Positions 1 to 7,771 of a stretch of DNA of 64,000 nt are shown one piece after another. This DNA comes from DATNPX01 sp036702975 (GTDB lineage Bacteria; Cyanobacteriota; Vampirovibrionia; Obscuribacterales; Obscuribacteraceae): contig DATNPX010000056.1 in NCBI GenBank assembly GCA_036702975.1, forward strand, positions 201,736-265,735, in the 5' to 3' direction. Every line of letters begins with the position of its first letter. Positions within the stretch are counted from its first letter, which is position 1. The notes beneath the pieces were generated by a model that was not told where the DNA came from, searched no databases, and saw nothing but the letters and a program-made list of their open reading frames with translations. Position numbers and translations under genes: made by a program.

Positions 1-95
1 TCCATGGCTTGCGATAGGAAATGATAGAGCTCTGCAAGTCCCGGCTGGGCTGGCAATCTATGTGATAGAGGCGCGATACCTAACTTCTTTAGCAT
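1..95 (-). CDS. Partial CDS running off the left edge, unknown function
   Basis: On the minus strand an ATG at 95 opens a frame with no stop through base 1, giving 31 residues that begin MLKKLGIAPLSHRLPAQPG. Nothing in this stub identifies a family. What supports it is context: about 40 bp upstream lies one copy of the two-block promoter-like motif (136-165) that also precedes five other minus-strand transcription units here, at the same orientation and a comparable distance. The Shine-Dalgarno is weak (GAG about 10 nt upstream). The rest of the gene is outside the window. Confidence 0.45.
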   Translation of the reverse strand, partial: MLKKLGIAPLSHRLPAQPGLAELYHFLSQAM

Positions 96-135
96 GATGA
101 TTCTCGATTGCAGATGATAGTGCATATGGTGGCAG

Positions 136-165
136 TCTAAAAATTCGATCGTGAAAAAATCGTGT
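136..165 (-). promoter_or_regulatory. Promoter-like motif, copy 1
   Basis: Read on the minus strand: ACACGATTTTTTCAC, nine bases, then TTTAGA. The -35-like ACACGA and the -10-like box are 18 bp apart. The ATG of the partial gene at 95 lies about 40 nt downstream. The remainder of 166-381 shows no convincing gene. Confidence 0.5.
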
Positions 166-381
166 TAGCTCCATTTAAGTCATACGATGTTTTCAAAAGG
201 AAGTATTCAGCCAAAAACATGGCAAGCATTCATAGAACGAGCCCGCGTTTATGATTGATAGCTAAAAATAATTTTTTTAAGCAAGAAAATGAAAGAAGTA
301 AAGCCGGTCAACTGCAACGGCCTTACTTCTAAATTCAAGATGTTGTACCACCCTCGCCTTTGCGCTACTGCTGCTGGCGAC

Positions 382-651
382 CTAGCGCTGGCGCCAGTAC
401 TGCCTCACGCCCAGGCGGTGCCAGGTGCCACGGTGCTGGTACCGGAGCGTACCCCACGTCGGGTAGTACCACGCGGGGCGCCAGTGGCCGGCGTAGGAGA
501 CCCCGCACCGCGTATAGGGACCGACCCAGACCTCGTAGGGGACGCGCTCCCGGAAGACGAAGCGCGGCTCTGCCTTCGCCGCCGCTGCCGGCAGCATGAC
601 TACGGTTCCCACCAGAAGGAATGCTGCGAAAAGACCGATGAACCGGCGCAT
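382..651 (-). CDS. Small secreted Trp/Tyr/Arg-rich protein (89 aa)
   Basis: The protein starts MRRFIGLFAAFLLVGTVVML, a clear Sec signal peptide ending near AAAAKAEP, so the mature part is about 60 residues and probably periplasmic or secreted. It is rich in aromatic and basic residues (YAGHWRPAWYY, TWGTLRYQHRGTWH), like small secreted proteins common in proteobacteria, but I recognise no named family. A purine-rich stretch (GGGCGGGAG) precedes the ATG. The gene sits in a visibly GC-rich island of about 350 bp whose composition differs from both flanks, which suggests transfer or an assembly join. The overlapping frames in the same island look like GC-driven shadows; the signal peptide favours this frame. 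Confidence 0.55.
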   Translation of the reverse strand: MRRFIGLFAAFLLVGTVVMLPAAAAKAEPRFVFRERVPYEVWVGPYTRCGVSYAGHWRPAWYYPTWGTLRYQHRGTWHRLGVRQYWRQR

Positions 652-1222
652 GATTGCTGCTCCCGCCCTCTGCGTTTTTGCGCGATGATACGCAATACGG
701 AACTTGGGCTAATCCGTCTATCACTCCGTGCTGCGGGTCAACATGACGCCGTCAGCTCGAAGCGATAGGTCGCATTACAGGAGGACCTGTTCATCATGCA
801 AAAACTAGACCATATCTACCAGCTCATGCAGGCATTCAATGGTCGTTCTTAAGTGACATTGTATTTAAATTGTCTTGGTCTTTGAAGTTGATTCTGGGTG
901 CAAAAGGTATTTTTGACTCTAGTTGTTTGCATGGGGTTTAAGCAACTAAATTTCTCCATCGAGGTCCGGTTAACGATATTCCGGCTAACGGACTTTGTGA
1001 TGGTCTGCGTCCTTTCAACGGAAAGGGAGTGTTGACATTGGACTGGCATTGTCGGAAGTGAGTGGCTACACCCGGCATAGGTTTGTTCTTCGACCGTTAT
1101 CGTGGGTGGAAAGTCGTGCGATGTTACATTCTCCGTAATGTAGGCATACTTTCTTTGGGCTAAACTTCGATTTCTGATCGTTTGTTTCTTTTGTCCTCCG
1201 CCTTGTGAAGGAATCTCTTACT
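652..1222. other. Intergenic stretch, one possible micro-ORF
   Basis: No gene of normal size is supported here. The only item of note is an 18-codon frame at 796-852 on the plus strand (MQKLDHIYQLMQAFNGRS). It is preceded by a strong Shine-Dalgarno (AGGAGGACC, about 9 nt before the ATG). It could be a leader peptide or the remains of a gene start. I see no terminator-like hairpin after it. Confidence 0.3.
796..852 (+). CDS. Putative 18-residue micro-ORF
   Basis: ATG at 796 follows AGGAGG with good spacing and reads 18 codons to TAA. The predicted peptide has no recognisable motif. It lies just downstream of the GC-rich island and is not coupled to the next gene, which starts about 370 bp further on. 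Only the ribosome-binding site supports it, so it could equally be a truncated gene start. Confidence 0.2.
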   Translation: MQKLDHIYQLMQAFNGRS

Positions 1223-2056
1223 ATGACGCGACTGAAAAGTCCGCAAATTCTGCTGTCACTAATACTCCTCATTACCTCAAATCTAGGAGCTATTGGGGGT
1301 AGCCCTAAGCCGTCTATCGGCGAACTGCAGGCTAAGGCAAATAGTGGCGACGCGAAGGCTCAGTTTGAGTTGTCGACTCGTTACGGAAAAGGTGAAGGTG
1401 TTTCTGTTGATTTAAAGCGGGCGGCGATGTGGGTGGAGAAAGCTGCGAGTCAGGGTCTGCCAGAAGCAGAAGTGACTCTAGGTCAATACTATGAAGATGG
1501 AATTGGCGTGCAAGAGGATGTGGAAAAGGCGAAGAGTTGGTATCTAAAAGCTGCTAATCATGGTAATGCGCAAGCTGCATTCAATATCAGTGCGTTTTAT
1601 TTTATGGCGAAAGACTACCGCACCAACGATGCTGTAAAGCGACAGGCTCTGTACTGGCTTGAACGTTCAGCAGAACTTGGATCTCCCGGTGCGACTATCA
1701 AAATCTCTGAGATCTATTTTAATGGCAAACAAATGAAGCCGGACTATCAGAAGGCCTTCAAGTGGAATAGTGTGGCTGCACGTCGTGGAGATATCTGTGC
1801 TGCATACAGGTTGGCTTGTCTCTACGATCAAGGGAGAGGCGTAGCGCAAGATCGGCGAGAAGCCGCTAAATGGTACGAGAAGTCATCGGTCGAGATTATT
1901 GAGGCTCGCAGGCGGTTGCGGCAGATGTATTCAGAGGGCATAGGCGTTCCAAAAGATCCGGAAAAACTGAAACAGCTAGAGATCTTTTTTTCCAAACATA
2001 AAGTTTCGTCTCATGACATGGACGATACCTTATTTCCGACCAGTGCTACTCATTGA
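1223..2056 (+). CDS. Sel1-like repeat (SLR) secreted protein
   Basis: The protein has a signal peptide (LLSLILLITSNLGAIGG) and then tandem Sel1-like repeats of about 36 residues. Typical units read AKAQFELSTRYGKGEGV, AEVTLGQYYEDGIGV and AAYRLACLYDQGRGV, with the A..LG..Y..G.GV pattern and interleaved A..WY.KAA helices. Sel1 repeats are alpha-solenoid scaffolds for protein contacts, often in envelope or host-interaction settings; the partner is unknown. I chose ATG 1223, which has GAAGGA about 9 nt upstream, over the in-frame GTG at 1205. The 3' end overlaps the convergent gene at 2030 by about 27 bp. Confidence 0.8.
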   Translation: MTRLKSPQILLSLILLITSNLGAIGGSPKPSIGELQAKANSGDAKAQFELSTRYGKGEGVSVDLKRAAMWVEKAASQGLPEAEVTLGQYYEDGIGVQEDVEKAKSWYLKAANHGNAQAAFNISAFYFMAKDYRTNDAVKRQALYWLERSAELGSPGATIKISEIYFNGKQMKPDYQKAFKWNSVAARRGDICAAYRLACLYDQGRGVAQDRREAAKWYEKSSVEIIEARRRLRQMYSEGIGVPKDPEKLKQLEIFFSKHKVSSHDMDDTLFPTSATH

Positions 2057-3031
2057 TACTTCAGGAGCGCGCAACACATAGAGTTGATTGCCGAAGTTGG
2101 TTGCATTGAATACCTCATTCAATGCGCGACAATCCCATTTTCTTGATAGCGAATTGTTGTCGTATACGCAAAGAGTCTGTCTGAAGTTCGAATCAGTAGT
2201 CGCATCACCGATGATACCGATGTGTCCGTGCTGTCCGCCTTGATAGCGTCCGAAGACTACATCTCCAGGCTGGGCTTCAGTGATCTGATGGACGCTCCAT
2301 CCGTGGTTTAGAAGCTGCCCTACTAGTCCACTTCTGCTCCGTGTATCACCTACTGCAGGCGAATCTGCATATTCGAACCCGGACGCTTTCAACACTGTGC
2401 TTACGGATGCGGCGCATCCCAACCGGCCAGCTTCGGTACCGCACGATCCCTGCCACAGCTCTCTTCCCAAGCCGGAACGCGCAGTCTCTACAATCACTTC
2501 TTGCATATTGTGATTGCCAGAGCGATATATGTTGCGGCTTAGATCGATGCACGTATCGACTCCAGAATTGTTGCTTGTCGGCTTCTCCCAACCAGGAGCT
2601 GCTGGTTGCGTGTAGGTCTCTCGAGCGTGCTGAGGCGCGTAGCCGTATGACACAGATTTGATATCGTGTGTGTCTCGAACTCGCCCTTGTTCCGCACCAT
2701 TAGTCGTATTATTTGACCAGTCAAAGTTTCGCCTGAAGGAACGCTGACTGTGGGGCGAATAAAATTCCTGGTCTGATTGCCACACGGCGGACATACCGCG
2801 CACGCCTGGTTGCATTCGGTGCATCAAAAAAGCATAGTTGCGTGCAGCCAGCGAAACAATCTCTAAAAAAGGGTCCATAGTTCGGTGCGAATAAGTGAAC
2901 CTCCTGCCGTGTCTTGGGAGTGCGAAAACTTCCTGTCGCAATGCATCTGCTGCCGACTCCGCGGCCTGCAGTGGTATGGGCGCCATAAATGATTCGGTGC
3001 GCTGATAATGATAATGATGAAAGGTTCTCAC
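2030..3031 (-). CDS. NlpC/P60- or CHAP-like peptidoglycan hydrolase candidate
   Basis: The C-terminal ~130 residues carry a papain-like cell-wall hydrolase pattern: GRLGCAASVSTVLKASG with the candidate nucleophile Cys, then QPGDVVFGRYQGGQHGHIGI with the catalytic His, then VYDNNSL. Such domains cleave peptide bonds in peptidoglycan. The N-terminal ~200 residues are low-complexity, rich in Gln/His/Arg, without a signal peptide I can see. Start is uncertain: GTG 3031 has GGGAG at 7 nt; the frame opens further to 3076, and ATG 2986 is also possible. A copy of the shared promoter-like motif lies at 3101-3130. The 3' end overlaps the Sel1 gene tail-to-tail. Confidence 0.65.
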   Translation of the reverse strand: MRTFHHYHYQRTESFMAPIPLQAAESAADALRQEVFALPRHGRRFTYSHRTMDPFLEIVSLAARNYAFLMHRMQPGVRGMSAVWQSDQEFYSPHSQRSFRRNFDWSNNTTNGAEQGRVRDTHDIKSVSYGYAPQHARETYTQPAAPGWEKPTSNNSGVDTCIDLSRNIYRSGNHNMQEVIVETARSGLGRELWQGSCGTEAGRLGCAASVSTVLKASGFEYADSPAVGDTRSRSGLVGQLLNHGWSVHQITEAQPGDVVFGRYQGGQHGHIGIIGDATTDSNFRQTLCVYDNNSLSRKWDCRALNEVFNATNFGNQLYVLRAPEVSMSSTGRK

Positions 3032-3100
3032 TTTTATACTCCCATGCCTTTTTCTTATGCAACGGTTTTTGTGCATGGCTCGCTGCGCACGCAGTTGAAA

Positions 3101-3130
3101 TCTGGCAGATGAGATGTGAGAAAATCGTGT
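3101..3130 (-). promoter_or_regulatory. Promoter-like motif, copy 2
   Basis: Minus-strand reading ACACGATTTTCTCAC, nine bases, then GCCAGA. The first block is identical to copy 4 at 10.5 kb. It lies 70-115 bp upstream of the candidate starts of the NlpC/P60-like gene. The second box is the poorest match of the six. Confidence 0.5.
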
Positions 3131-3186
3131 GCTCGATAGAAAAAATTTTGATATGCAACGACATTCAATAGCATGAGAAGCACAAG

Positions 3187-3738
3187 GTGGCTGGAATTCG
3201 CACTCATTGTCTTCTTGAGAGTGCCGGATGCTTAGCTGCTCTCGCTGGTCCGGTCATCGCGCTTCAGACCGGAGGCAGCCAAGATCAGACCAGATTGGCA
3301 GGACAAATATTGACTGGAATCGGATTCGTTGGCGCTGGTGCAATCGTTCATCGAGGCAATATCACAGTTGGTGTAACGACGGCTGCATCGATCTTTTTCG
3401 TTGCCTGTATTGGTGTCGCCACTGGATTAGGTCTGCCCACTCTCGCTTCATTGAGTGCATTGATCCTACACATATTAGGATCGATTGTTAGACGCACTCA
3501 CCCCGAAGATGAAGCGCCCGCTAGCAAGTTCTTAAAGGTACGAATAAAGGCGGAACAATTGGATGCGCTGAAAGCGATGCTTCCCACCGAGACTCGGATC
3601 AAATCATTTGAAAAACAAGATGGCGAAGTAAAAGTCGTACTTGTGATCAAGGGTCGGAATTGGGATCGAATCGATGCTCTAATTGACCAAATTGCAAAAG
3701 AGATCGATATGTCCCTTATGGATGTTCAGTCCTATTAG
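3187..3738 (+). CDS. MgtC/SapB-family protein, apparently N-terminally truncated
   Basis: The sequence begins directly at the family's conserved AGIRTH motif and continues through GIGFVGAGAIVHRGNITVGV and TTAASIFFVACIGVATGLG, hallmark MgtC membrane segments, then a soluble ACT-like C-terminus (about residues 110-183). MgtC proteins sit in the inner membrane and are linked to Mg2+ or acid adaptation and ATP synthase control. The usual first membrane helix and the E-R motif before AGIRTH are missing, and the upstream frame is closed by a stop about 15 nt before GTG 3187. I read this as a 5'-truncated gene that may no longer function; a short isoform is possible. Confidence 0.7.
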   Translation: MAGIRTHCLLESAGCLAALAGPVIALQTGGSQDQTRLAGQILTGIGFVGAGAIVHRGNITVGVTTAASIFFVACIGVATGLGLPTLASLSALILHILGSIVRRTHPEDEAPASKFLKVRIKAEQLDALKAMLPTETRIKSFEKQDGEVKVVLVIKGRNWDRIDALIDQIAKEIDMSLMDVQSY

Positions 3739-4175
3739 CAGCCCTGGTCCGGTCCTCTGCTAAATCTATCGATAGTCCCTGCCAATACACAACTATTTCA
3801 TGAGCCAAGTTGTATTGTCTCCATAGCCTCCCTGCCGATTTGGTGAATCAAGATGTTGCCAATAATCTTTTACTTCATCATTCTTGCTTTCGTGATCGCT
3901 CGGTACTCTAGAAAAGTGCAAAGAAACAGTTTCTCCTCAAGATTCGTCAGTGGAGAGTTTTTGAACTCCGTTACCAATCGTTGTGGAACAGCCTTCTGAG
4001 GATGGCTTGTGGCCGACTTGAATTTCTTCAATTGCTGCAAAAAAATGCCCGCAGACCATTCAACTGAGTTTTTTTGTTAGCGAGTCGTAGATCCGCGCGC
4101 CGAGTGCTGCCTTGAATGCATGCGGGCACGCGGATCCACTCAACTCTTGTTGCGGTTGCTGCCGGTTCGCTTCGT
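3739..4175. other. Intergenic, with one small membrane ORF candidate
   Basis: Apart from the 48-codon frame at 3853-3999, described separately, I see no gene or hairpin. The right half rises sharply in GC toward the island that contains the next gene. Confidence 0.3.
3853..3999 (+). CDS. Possible small single-pass membrane protein (48 aa)
   Basis: ATG 3853 opens MLPIIFYFIILAFVIARYSR, one hydrophobic helix followed by a basic stretch, then 28 polar residues to TGA. Small proteins of this layout are common but the family is not recognisable. There is no strong ribosome-binding site. It follows the truncated MgtC gene on the same strand. Confidence 0.25.
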   Translation: MLPIIFYFIILAFVIARYSRKVQRNSFSSRFVSGEFLNSVTNRCGTAF

Positions 4176-4742
4176 TTACTCTTCGAGCCACCTCATCAGG
4201 TGCTGGAACTGTTTTGCCGCGAACACAGGAGCCGCCCGCGAGGAAGTCGCGCTCTGCACGGCTGCTTGCACCAAGAGCAGTGCCACCTGCAGAGTAGCGA
4301 GTTCGAGGCGCGACCGCTCTTGCTGCTCCCTCTCTTGCCGCTCGTGTTGCTCCTCGTTGTCGACGGGAACCGTGACGTGCTTGAAGTATTCGGCAACGAC
4401 CATGGCCGCTCCCACTGCCAGGCGCGCCATCATTGCGGTCTGGTACCGACCGAACTCCCATTCGGCAGTCTCTTCGACCGAAGCGAGAGCCATGGCCGCG
4501 TACTTCGCCGTGTTCTCTTCACTCCTTGCCGCCGCTTGCAGGCTTCTCACGAGGCTCTGCCATTCCAGCGGAGAGGGCGGCTCGCCGATTCGAAGCGCGA
4601 CCTCTCCGACCAGAAGCTGCGTCGACTCGATCTTCACATAAGACACCGCGCCCAGACGCAAATCACCGAGCGCATGTTTCAGGAAAGAGCAGAGGGAGTC
4701 GTTACCGGACCGCTCGATCGCCGCGCGCAATACGTCTTGCAT
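4176..4742 (-). CDS. Hypothetical protein in GC-rich island (188 aa)
   Basis: The frame starts at ATG 4742 with a good ribosome-binding site (GTGAGGAATC) and encodes a mostly helical protein. It has an Ala-rich middle (MARLAVGAAMVVAEYF) and a Glu/Gln/Arg-rich likely coiled coil (ERQEREQQERSRLELATLQ). No family is recognised. It lies in the second GC-rich island (about 4080-4745), where every frame is open by composition. I chose this frame because of its ribosome-binding site and protein-like pattern, with moderate certainty. Its compositional difference from both flanks suggests foreign origin. Confidence 0.45.
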   Translation of the reverse strand: MQDVLRAAIERSGNDSLCSFLKHALGDLRLGAVSYVKIESTQLLVGEVALRIGEPPSPLEWQSLVRSLQAAARSEENTAKYAAMALASVEETAEWEFGRYQTAMMARLAVGAAMVVAEYFKHVTVPVDNEEQHERQEREQQERSRLELATLQVALLLVQAAVQSATSSRAAPVFAAKQFQHLMRWLEE

Positions 4743-5179
4743 GATTCCTCACTTTCGATTCGCGGAGGTTTCCTTTTCGACCTAATGCATCGACTGAATG
4801 ACTTCGAAAGCTAGTTTGATTGGGTCTTGCGTTCGGATTTTGGAAAGTTGTATCAAGTGAAGTAATGATTGATCTGATTGTAGTGGCTAGCATTGTTGTT
4901 TCACTAGATATGCTTTGGGAAATGTCATGCTGTTGATAGTTTTTAATTTCGCAGCGATAATTGGTCTGAATCAAGCAAAAGAATGGAATGCGGCTGGCCT
5001 CGCTATCAATATTGACGCGAACCTCAGACCGTGTTGCATGAAAGTAGTCGTACCAATGAGTTGGCTGTCTGTCGATGCGGAGCTATACAGGAAATCAAAA
5101 CAACAGCAGCAGTACAAGGGACATGAGTGTCTCTCAGTCCCTTGTACCGCCGCTTGTTAAACTGAATTTTTGTGGTTGG
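4743..5179. other. Intergenic with one strong inverted repeat
   Basis: A short frame near 4927-5160 starts MLLIVFNFAAIIGL but degenerates into a Gln/Cys-rich tail and has no ribosome-binding site, so I do not call it. The only solid element is the inverted repeat at 5112-5147. Confidence 0.3.
5112..5147 (-). terminator. Perfect 11-bp inverted repeat, possible terminator
   Basis: GTACAAGGGAC at 5112-5122 pairs perfectly with GTCCCTTGTAC at 5137-5147 around a 14-nt loop. It lies about 35 bp past the stop of the minus-strand gene ending at 5180, where a terminator would be expected. No U-tract follows on either strand, so it may instead be a protein-binding palindrome. Confidence 0.4.
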
Positions 5180-6244
5180 CTATCCCTTGCAGATCGGGCG
5201 CTCTGCAACCTGACGCAGTAGCGTGTTTGGTGCCGTCATATCCAGAAACTGTTTTACTTTCACGAATTTAGCTTTTTGCAGACTTGAGGAGAGCGGAAAT
5301 CCAGATTTTATCGCCGCCATAGTTTGATTCCTAAAGTTAAGCTTGCTGCAATCTTGTGCAACTTGAAGTAGTGCCTCCGGGTTTTCAGCGAACCGACGAA
5401 TGATATGGTCGAATACGCTCTGCGAATTCGCTCGGAATGTCGCTTTCGCCAGCGCGTTTGCAAACGCAATTTCGTCATCCGGCTTAACAGAGGACAGTTG
5501 TTCCCACGCGTAGAGTTGCTGCACGGCATAGTTGGGGAGCTTCGCTTGAATGAGAGAGTAGGCCATTAGGCGGCGGTTTGTCGCGTCGTTCGGTGCTAGA
5601 TGGATCGCTTTCGTTAGAAGCGCGATGGCAAAATCGGCGCGTTCGCCAGCTAGAGATTTGTAAGCAGTGGACTGCAAAACGGAAATATTGTTCGTGGAAA
5701 GCTGCGCTCGTTCTTGAGCGCTGAATGCGCTTTTTACATCTGAATATTTTGTATCTTTCTTTCCGCCGTTTCCTTGGTCTACACACTGTTTTTTGATAAC
5801 CGACGCCTGTGCATCTGCGTTCGCTAACCCAAAACCAGTCTGCGTATGCATAGGCGTTCCAGCCACCATGAGAAACATCGCCGCACCTATGGGCGCCGGA
5901 TAAAACATTCTATCGCCAAACATTCGTCTGAGGAAACTGAATCTCGAACCATTCTTCGTCTCTTTTGCGACATAGTTAGTGTATGCATCTCGTGAGATGG
6001 GCGCTGGTTCGACCGGCTCTGTCTCTTCCTCTTCGCGCTTTGCGAGGAGTTCCTCTTCGATACGCTGCCTCTCTCTAGAATTCCGGTTTAGCTCCAACCA
6101 TGCACGGTCGCGTTCTAGTGTTTTGGAAAGCGCCGACAAATTTGAGAGCGTGTTTTTCGGTTTAGGTGCCGCGATAGCTCTGATTATTGAAATCGCGAGT
6201 GGTTTCGCTGATCCTGCTCGGACAGCATCGTCTGCTGAATTCAT
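5180..6244 (-). CDS. Single-pass membrane protein with TPR-like C-terminus
   Basis: The N-terminal ~110 residues are cytoplasmic-looking and charged (RERQRIEEELLAKREEEETE, a likely coiled coil). One hydrophobic segment follows (PAPIGAAMFLMVAGTP), then ~190 residues with TPR-like helices (ADFAIALLTKAIHLAPNDA, NRRLMAYSLIQAKLP). It is probably membrane-anchored with an external helical repeat domain; the function is unknown. ATG 6244 has AGGA 7 nt upstream and was preferred over the longer open frame to 6400, which overlaps the upstream gene. It is 52 bp downstream of the 438-aa gene and probably co-transcribed with it. Confidence 0.6.
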   Translation of the reverse strand: MNSADDAVRAGSAKPLAISIIRAIAAPKPKNTLSNLSALSKTLERDRAWLELNRNSRERQRIEEELLAKREEEETEPVEPAPISRDAYTNYVAKETKNGSRFSFLRRMFGDRMFYPAPIGAAMFLMVAGTPMHTQTGFGLANADAQASVIKKQCVDQGNGGKKDTKYSDVKSAFSAQERAQLSTNNISVLQSTAYKSLAGERADFAIALLTKAIHLAPNDATNRRLMAYSLIQAKLPNYAVQQLYAWEQLSSVKPDDEIAFANALAKATFRANSQSVFDHIIRRFAENPEALLQVAQDCSKLNFRNQTMAAIKSGFPLSSSLQKAKFVKVKQFLDMTAPNTLLRQVAERPICKG

Positions 6245-6296
6245 GGTTATCCTGCTCGAAGAGTTCTGTTTGTATTGACCCGGAGAGAGACCTACA

Positions 6297-7613
6297 CTAA
6301 GCGTTGCCGTACCGTTTGTTGTATTCGGCTTCGAGCGCTTGGAAATAGGCATCATCTTTGAGCGTTTCATAGACACTCTTTCTTGGGTCCCAATGACCAT
6401 CTAACTTATTGAGCAGTCTTGCAAACTGTTTGCCTCGGTACTCAACGTTATGGTTTGGATCGTGGTCGAACTCGTTGGAGAGTCGCATCAATATTTGTGC
6501 TGGTCCCTCACCTGGGTATGCAAGGCCGTAGCCCACAAAAGCTTCTGAAGGTTCTTTCTTTTTTGCTCCTTCGGTTGCGCTTACTTTTGGCGTTTCCGGT
6601 GCTTTTACTGCCGGTGCTTCTGGTGCTGCCGGCGGTTGTGGTGCTTCTTTCTTTCCAGCACCGGCAGTATCTGCTACTTTGCCTGCTGCTGCTGTCGACC
6701 AATTAGCTTTCACGCTATCCATGTTGTAATAACCCATACCTTCGACTAACGACTGTTTCGTGAGCGTTCCATTGAAATCGATGATTGAATCCGGCAGATT
6801 CGAGCTGTCTCGTTTCGTGTTATGAGGCGCATCAAATTCTGCTCTGAGCGCTTTAACGGACTTGTATACGTTGCCGTCGCCGCCAAACATTTGCTTTGTT
6901 GGATCATCCGGGTTGTTCCAATCGGATAAGAATTTGTCGACGCCTTCTTTGGTCACGCGCCCTTTTAAGGATCCATCGTTACTTGCTTTGTCTAACGTCG
7001 AAAATAAGTATCCGTTGTTGTCGAGCAGCTTGTGTCCGTAGTTGGCTTCGTTCGCTACCTGTTTATCATGAATAGCGGTGACTTCCTTTGCCTCTGCCGA
7101 TCGTCTCTCCAAGTATCCCTTCAACTCTGTGTCGAGTGCTTGATTCCTGATTGCGTCCGGAACACAGTTGCCTTTAGTTGCTTCCTCATTGATTTTCTTG
7201 AAATCTTTGTCTACTTGTCTTGTGAGAGCGAGGTCTAGGGGATTGAAATTTTCGATTTTGCATTCTTCTTTGTCGACTTTGCAGAGCGACTTGTCCATTT
7301 TTTCAGCGTGCTCGAGCGCTTGCACTCTCTGGTGAACAGCGGTTTGACTTAGTTCACCTTTGTCATTTTGGAAGTCTTTGAAGTGCTCGTGAGCGTGGGC
7401 GATTTCCAATTTAGGTAAAACGCCATCGCGGGCTAAATTGTCGGCTACCTTTGTCAGTGTCTCTTTTTTGTCCTGACCGCTAACGTCTCGCTTGTCTGTA
7501 AAGTTCTTAACTTCTTCCATCATGGTTTTGTAAGCTGCTTGGTGATCGCCAGTCTTATCAACCTTCTCTATCTTCTCTGTAATCGCTCTGGCTTCTGCCG
7601 CTGTATCTGTCAT
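6297..7613 (-). CDS. Uncharacterised 438-aa soluble helical protein
   Basis: A highly charged protein without signal peptide or membrane helix. The first ~200 residues are Lys/Glu-rich helices. A middle segment, NNGYLFSTLDKASNDGSLKG followed by VTKEGVDKFL, loosely resembles an EF-hand loop. A Pro/Ala linker (APQPPAAPEAPAVKAPETPK) leads to a C-terminal ~80-residue domain. I do not recognise a family. The ribosome-binding site is strong (AGGAG, 7 nt). A promoter-like motif copy lies at 7653-7682, about 40 bp upstream, and the gene leads a two-gene unit with the membrane/TPR protein. Confidence 0.6.
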   Translation of the reverse strand: MTDTAAEARAITEKIEKVDKTGDHQAAYKTMMEEVKNFTDKRDVSGQDKKETLTKVADNLARDGVLPKLEIAHAHEHFKDFQNDKGELSQTAVHQRVQALEHAEKMDKSLCKVDKEECKIENFNPLDLALTRQVDKDFKKINEEATKGNCVPDAIRNQALDTELKGYLERRSAEAKEVTAIHDKQVANEANYGHKLLDNNGYLFSTLDKASNDGSLKGRVTKEGVDKFLSDWNNPDDPTKQMFGGDGNVYKSVKALRAEFDAPHNTKRDSSNLPDSIIDFNGTLTKQSLVEGMGYYNMDSVKANWSTAAAGKVADTAGAGKKEAPQPPAAPEAPAVKAPETPKVSATEGAKKKEPSEAFVGYGLAYPGEGPAQILMRLSNEFDHDPNHNVEYRGKQFARLLNKLDGHWDPRKSVYETLKDDAYFQALEAEYNKRYGNA

Positions 7614-7652
7614 GATCCGCTCCTGATAGAGTGTGATTTATTACTCTCTTAC

Positions 7653-7682
7653 GATAGAAAAACTCTTGTGAAATGCTCGTGT
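7653..7682 (-). promoter_or_regulatory. Promoter-like motif, copy 3
   Basis: Minus-strand reading ACACGAGCATTTCAC, nine bases, then TCTATC. The second box and its spacing are identical to copy 4. It lies about 40 bp upstream of the start at 7613, a normal promoter distance. Confidence 0.55.
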
Positions 7683-7771
7683 ATTCTGTGCAAACCACGA
7701 AGAGTGTCTGTGTTGTTCTTGCATTGCTTATTGCTCTCTGCTTCTGGTTTGGCTTGCTGCTTTCTGCAGAC

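Noticed and set aside
360..768. Plus-strand frames across 289-768
   Set aside because: Arg/Pro/Gly-rich shadows of the minus-strand signal-peptide gene 382-651.
4112..4814. Several plus-strand frames over 4.1-4.8 kb
   Set aside because: They are open because the island is GC-rich, have no ribosome-binding site and overlap the better-supported minus-strand gene 4176-4742.
4915..5160. Frame encoding MLLIVFNFAAIIGL then a Gln/Cys-rich tail
   Set aside because: No ribosome-binding site, mixed composition, and its end is the inverted repeat at 5112-5147.
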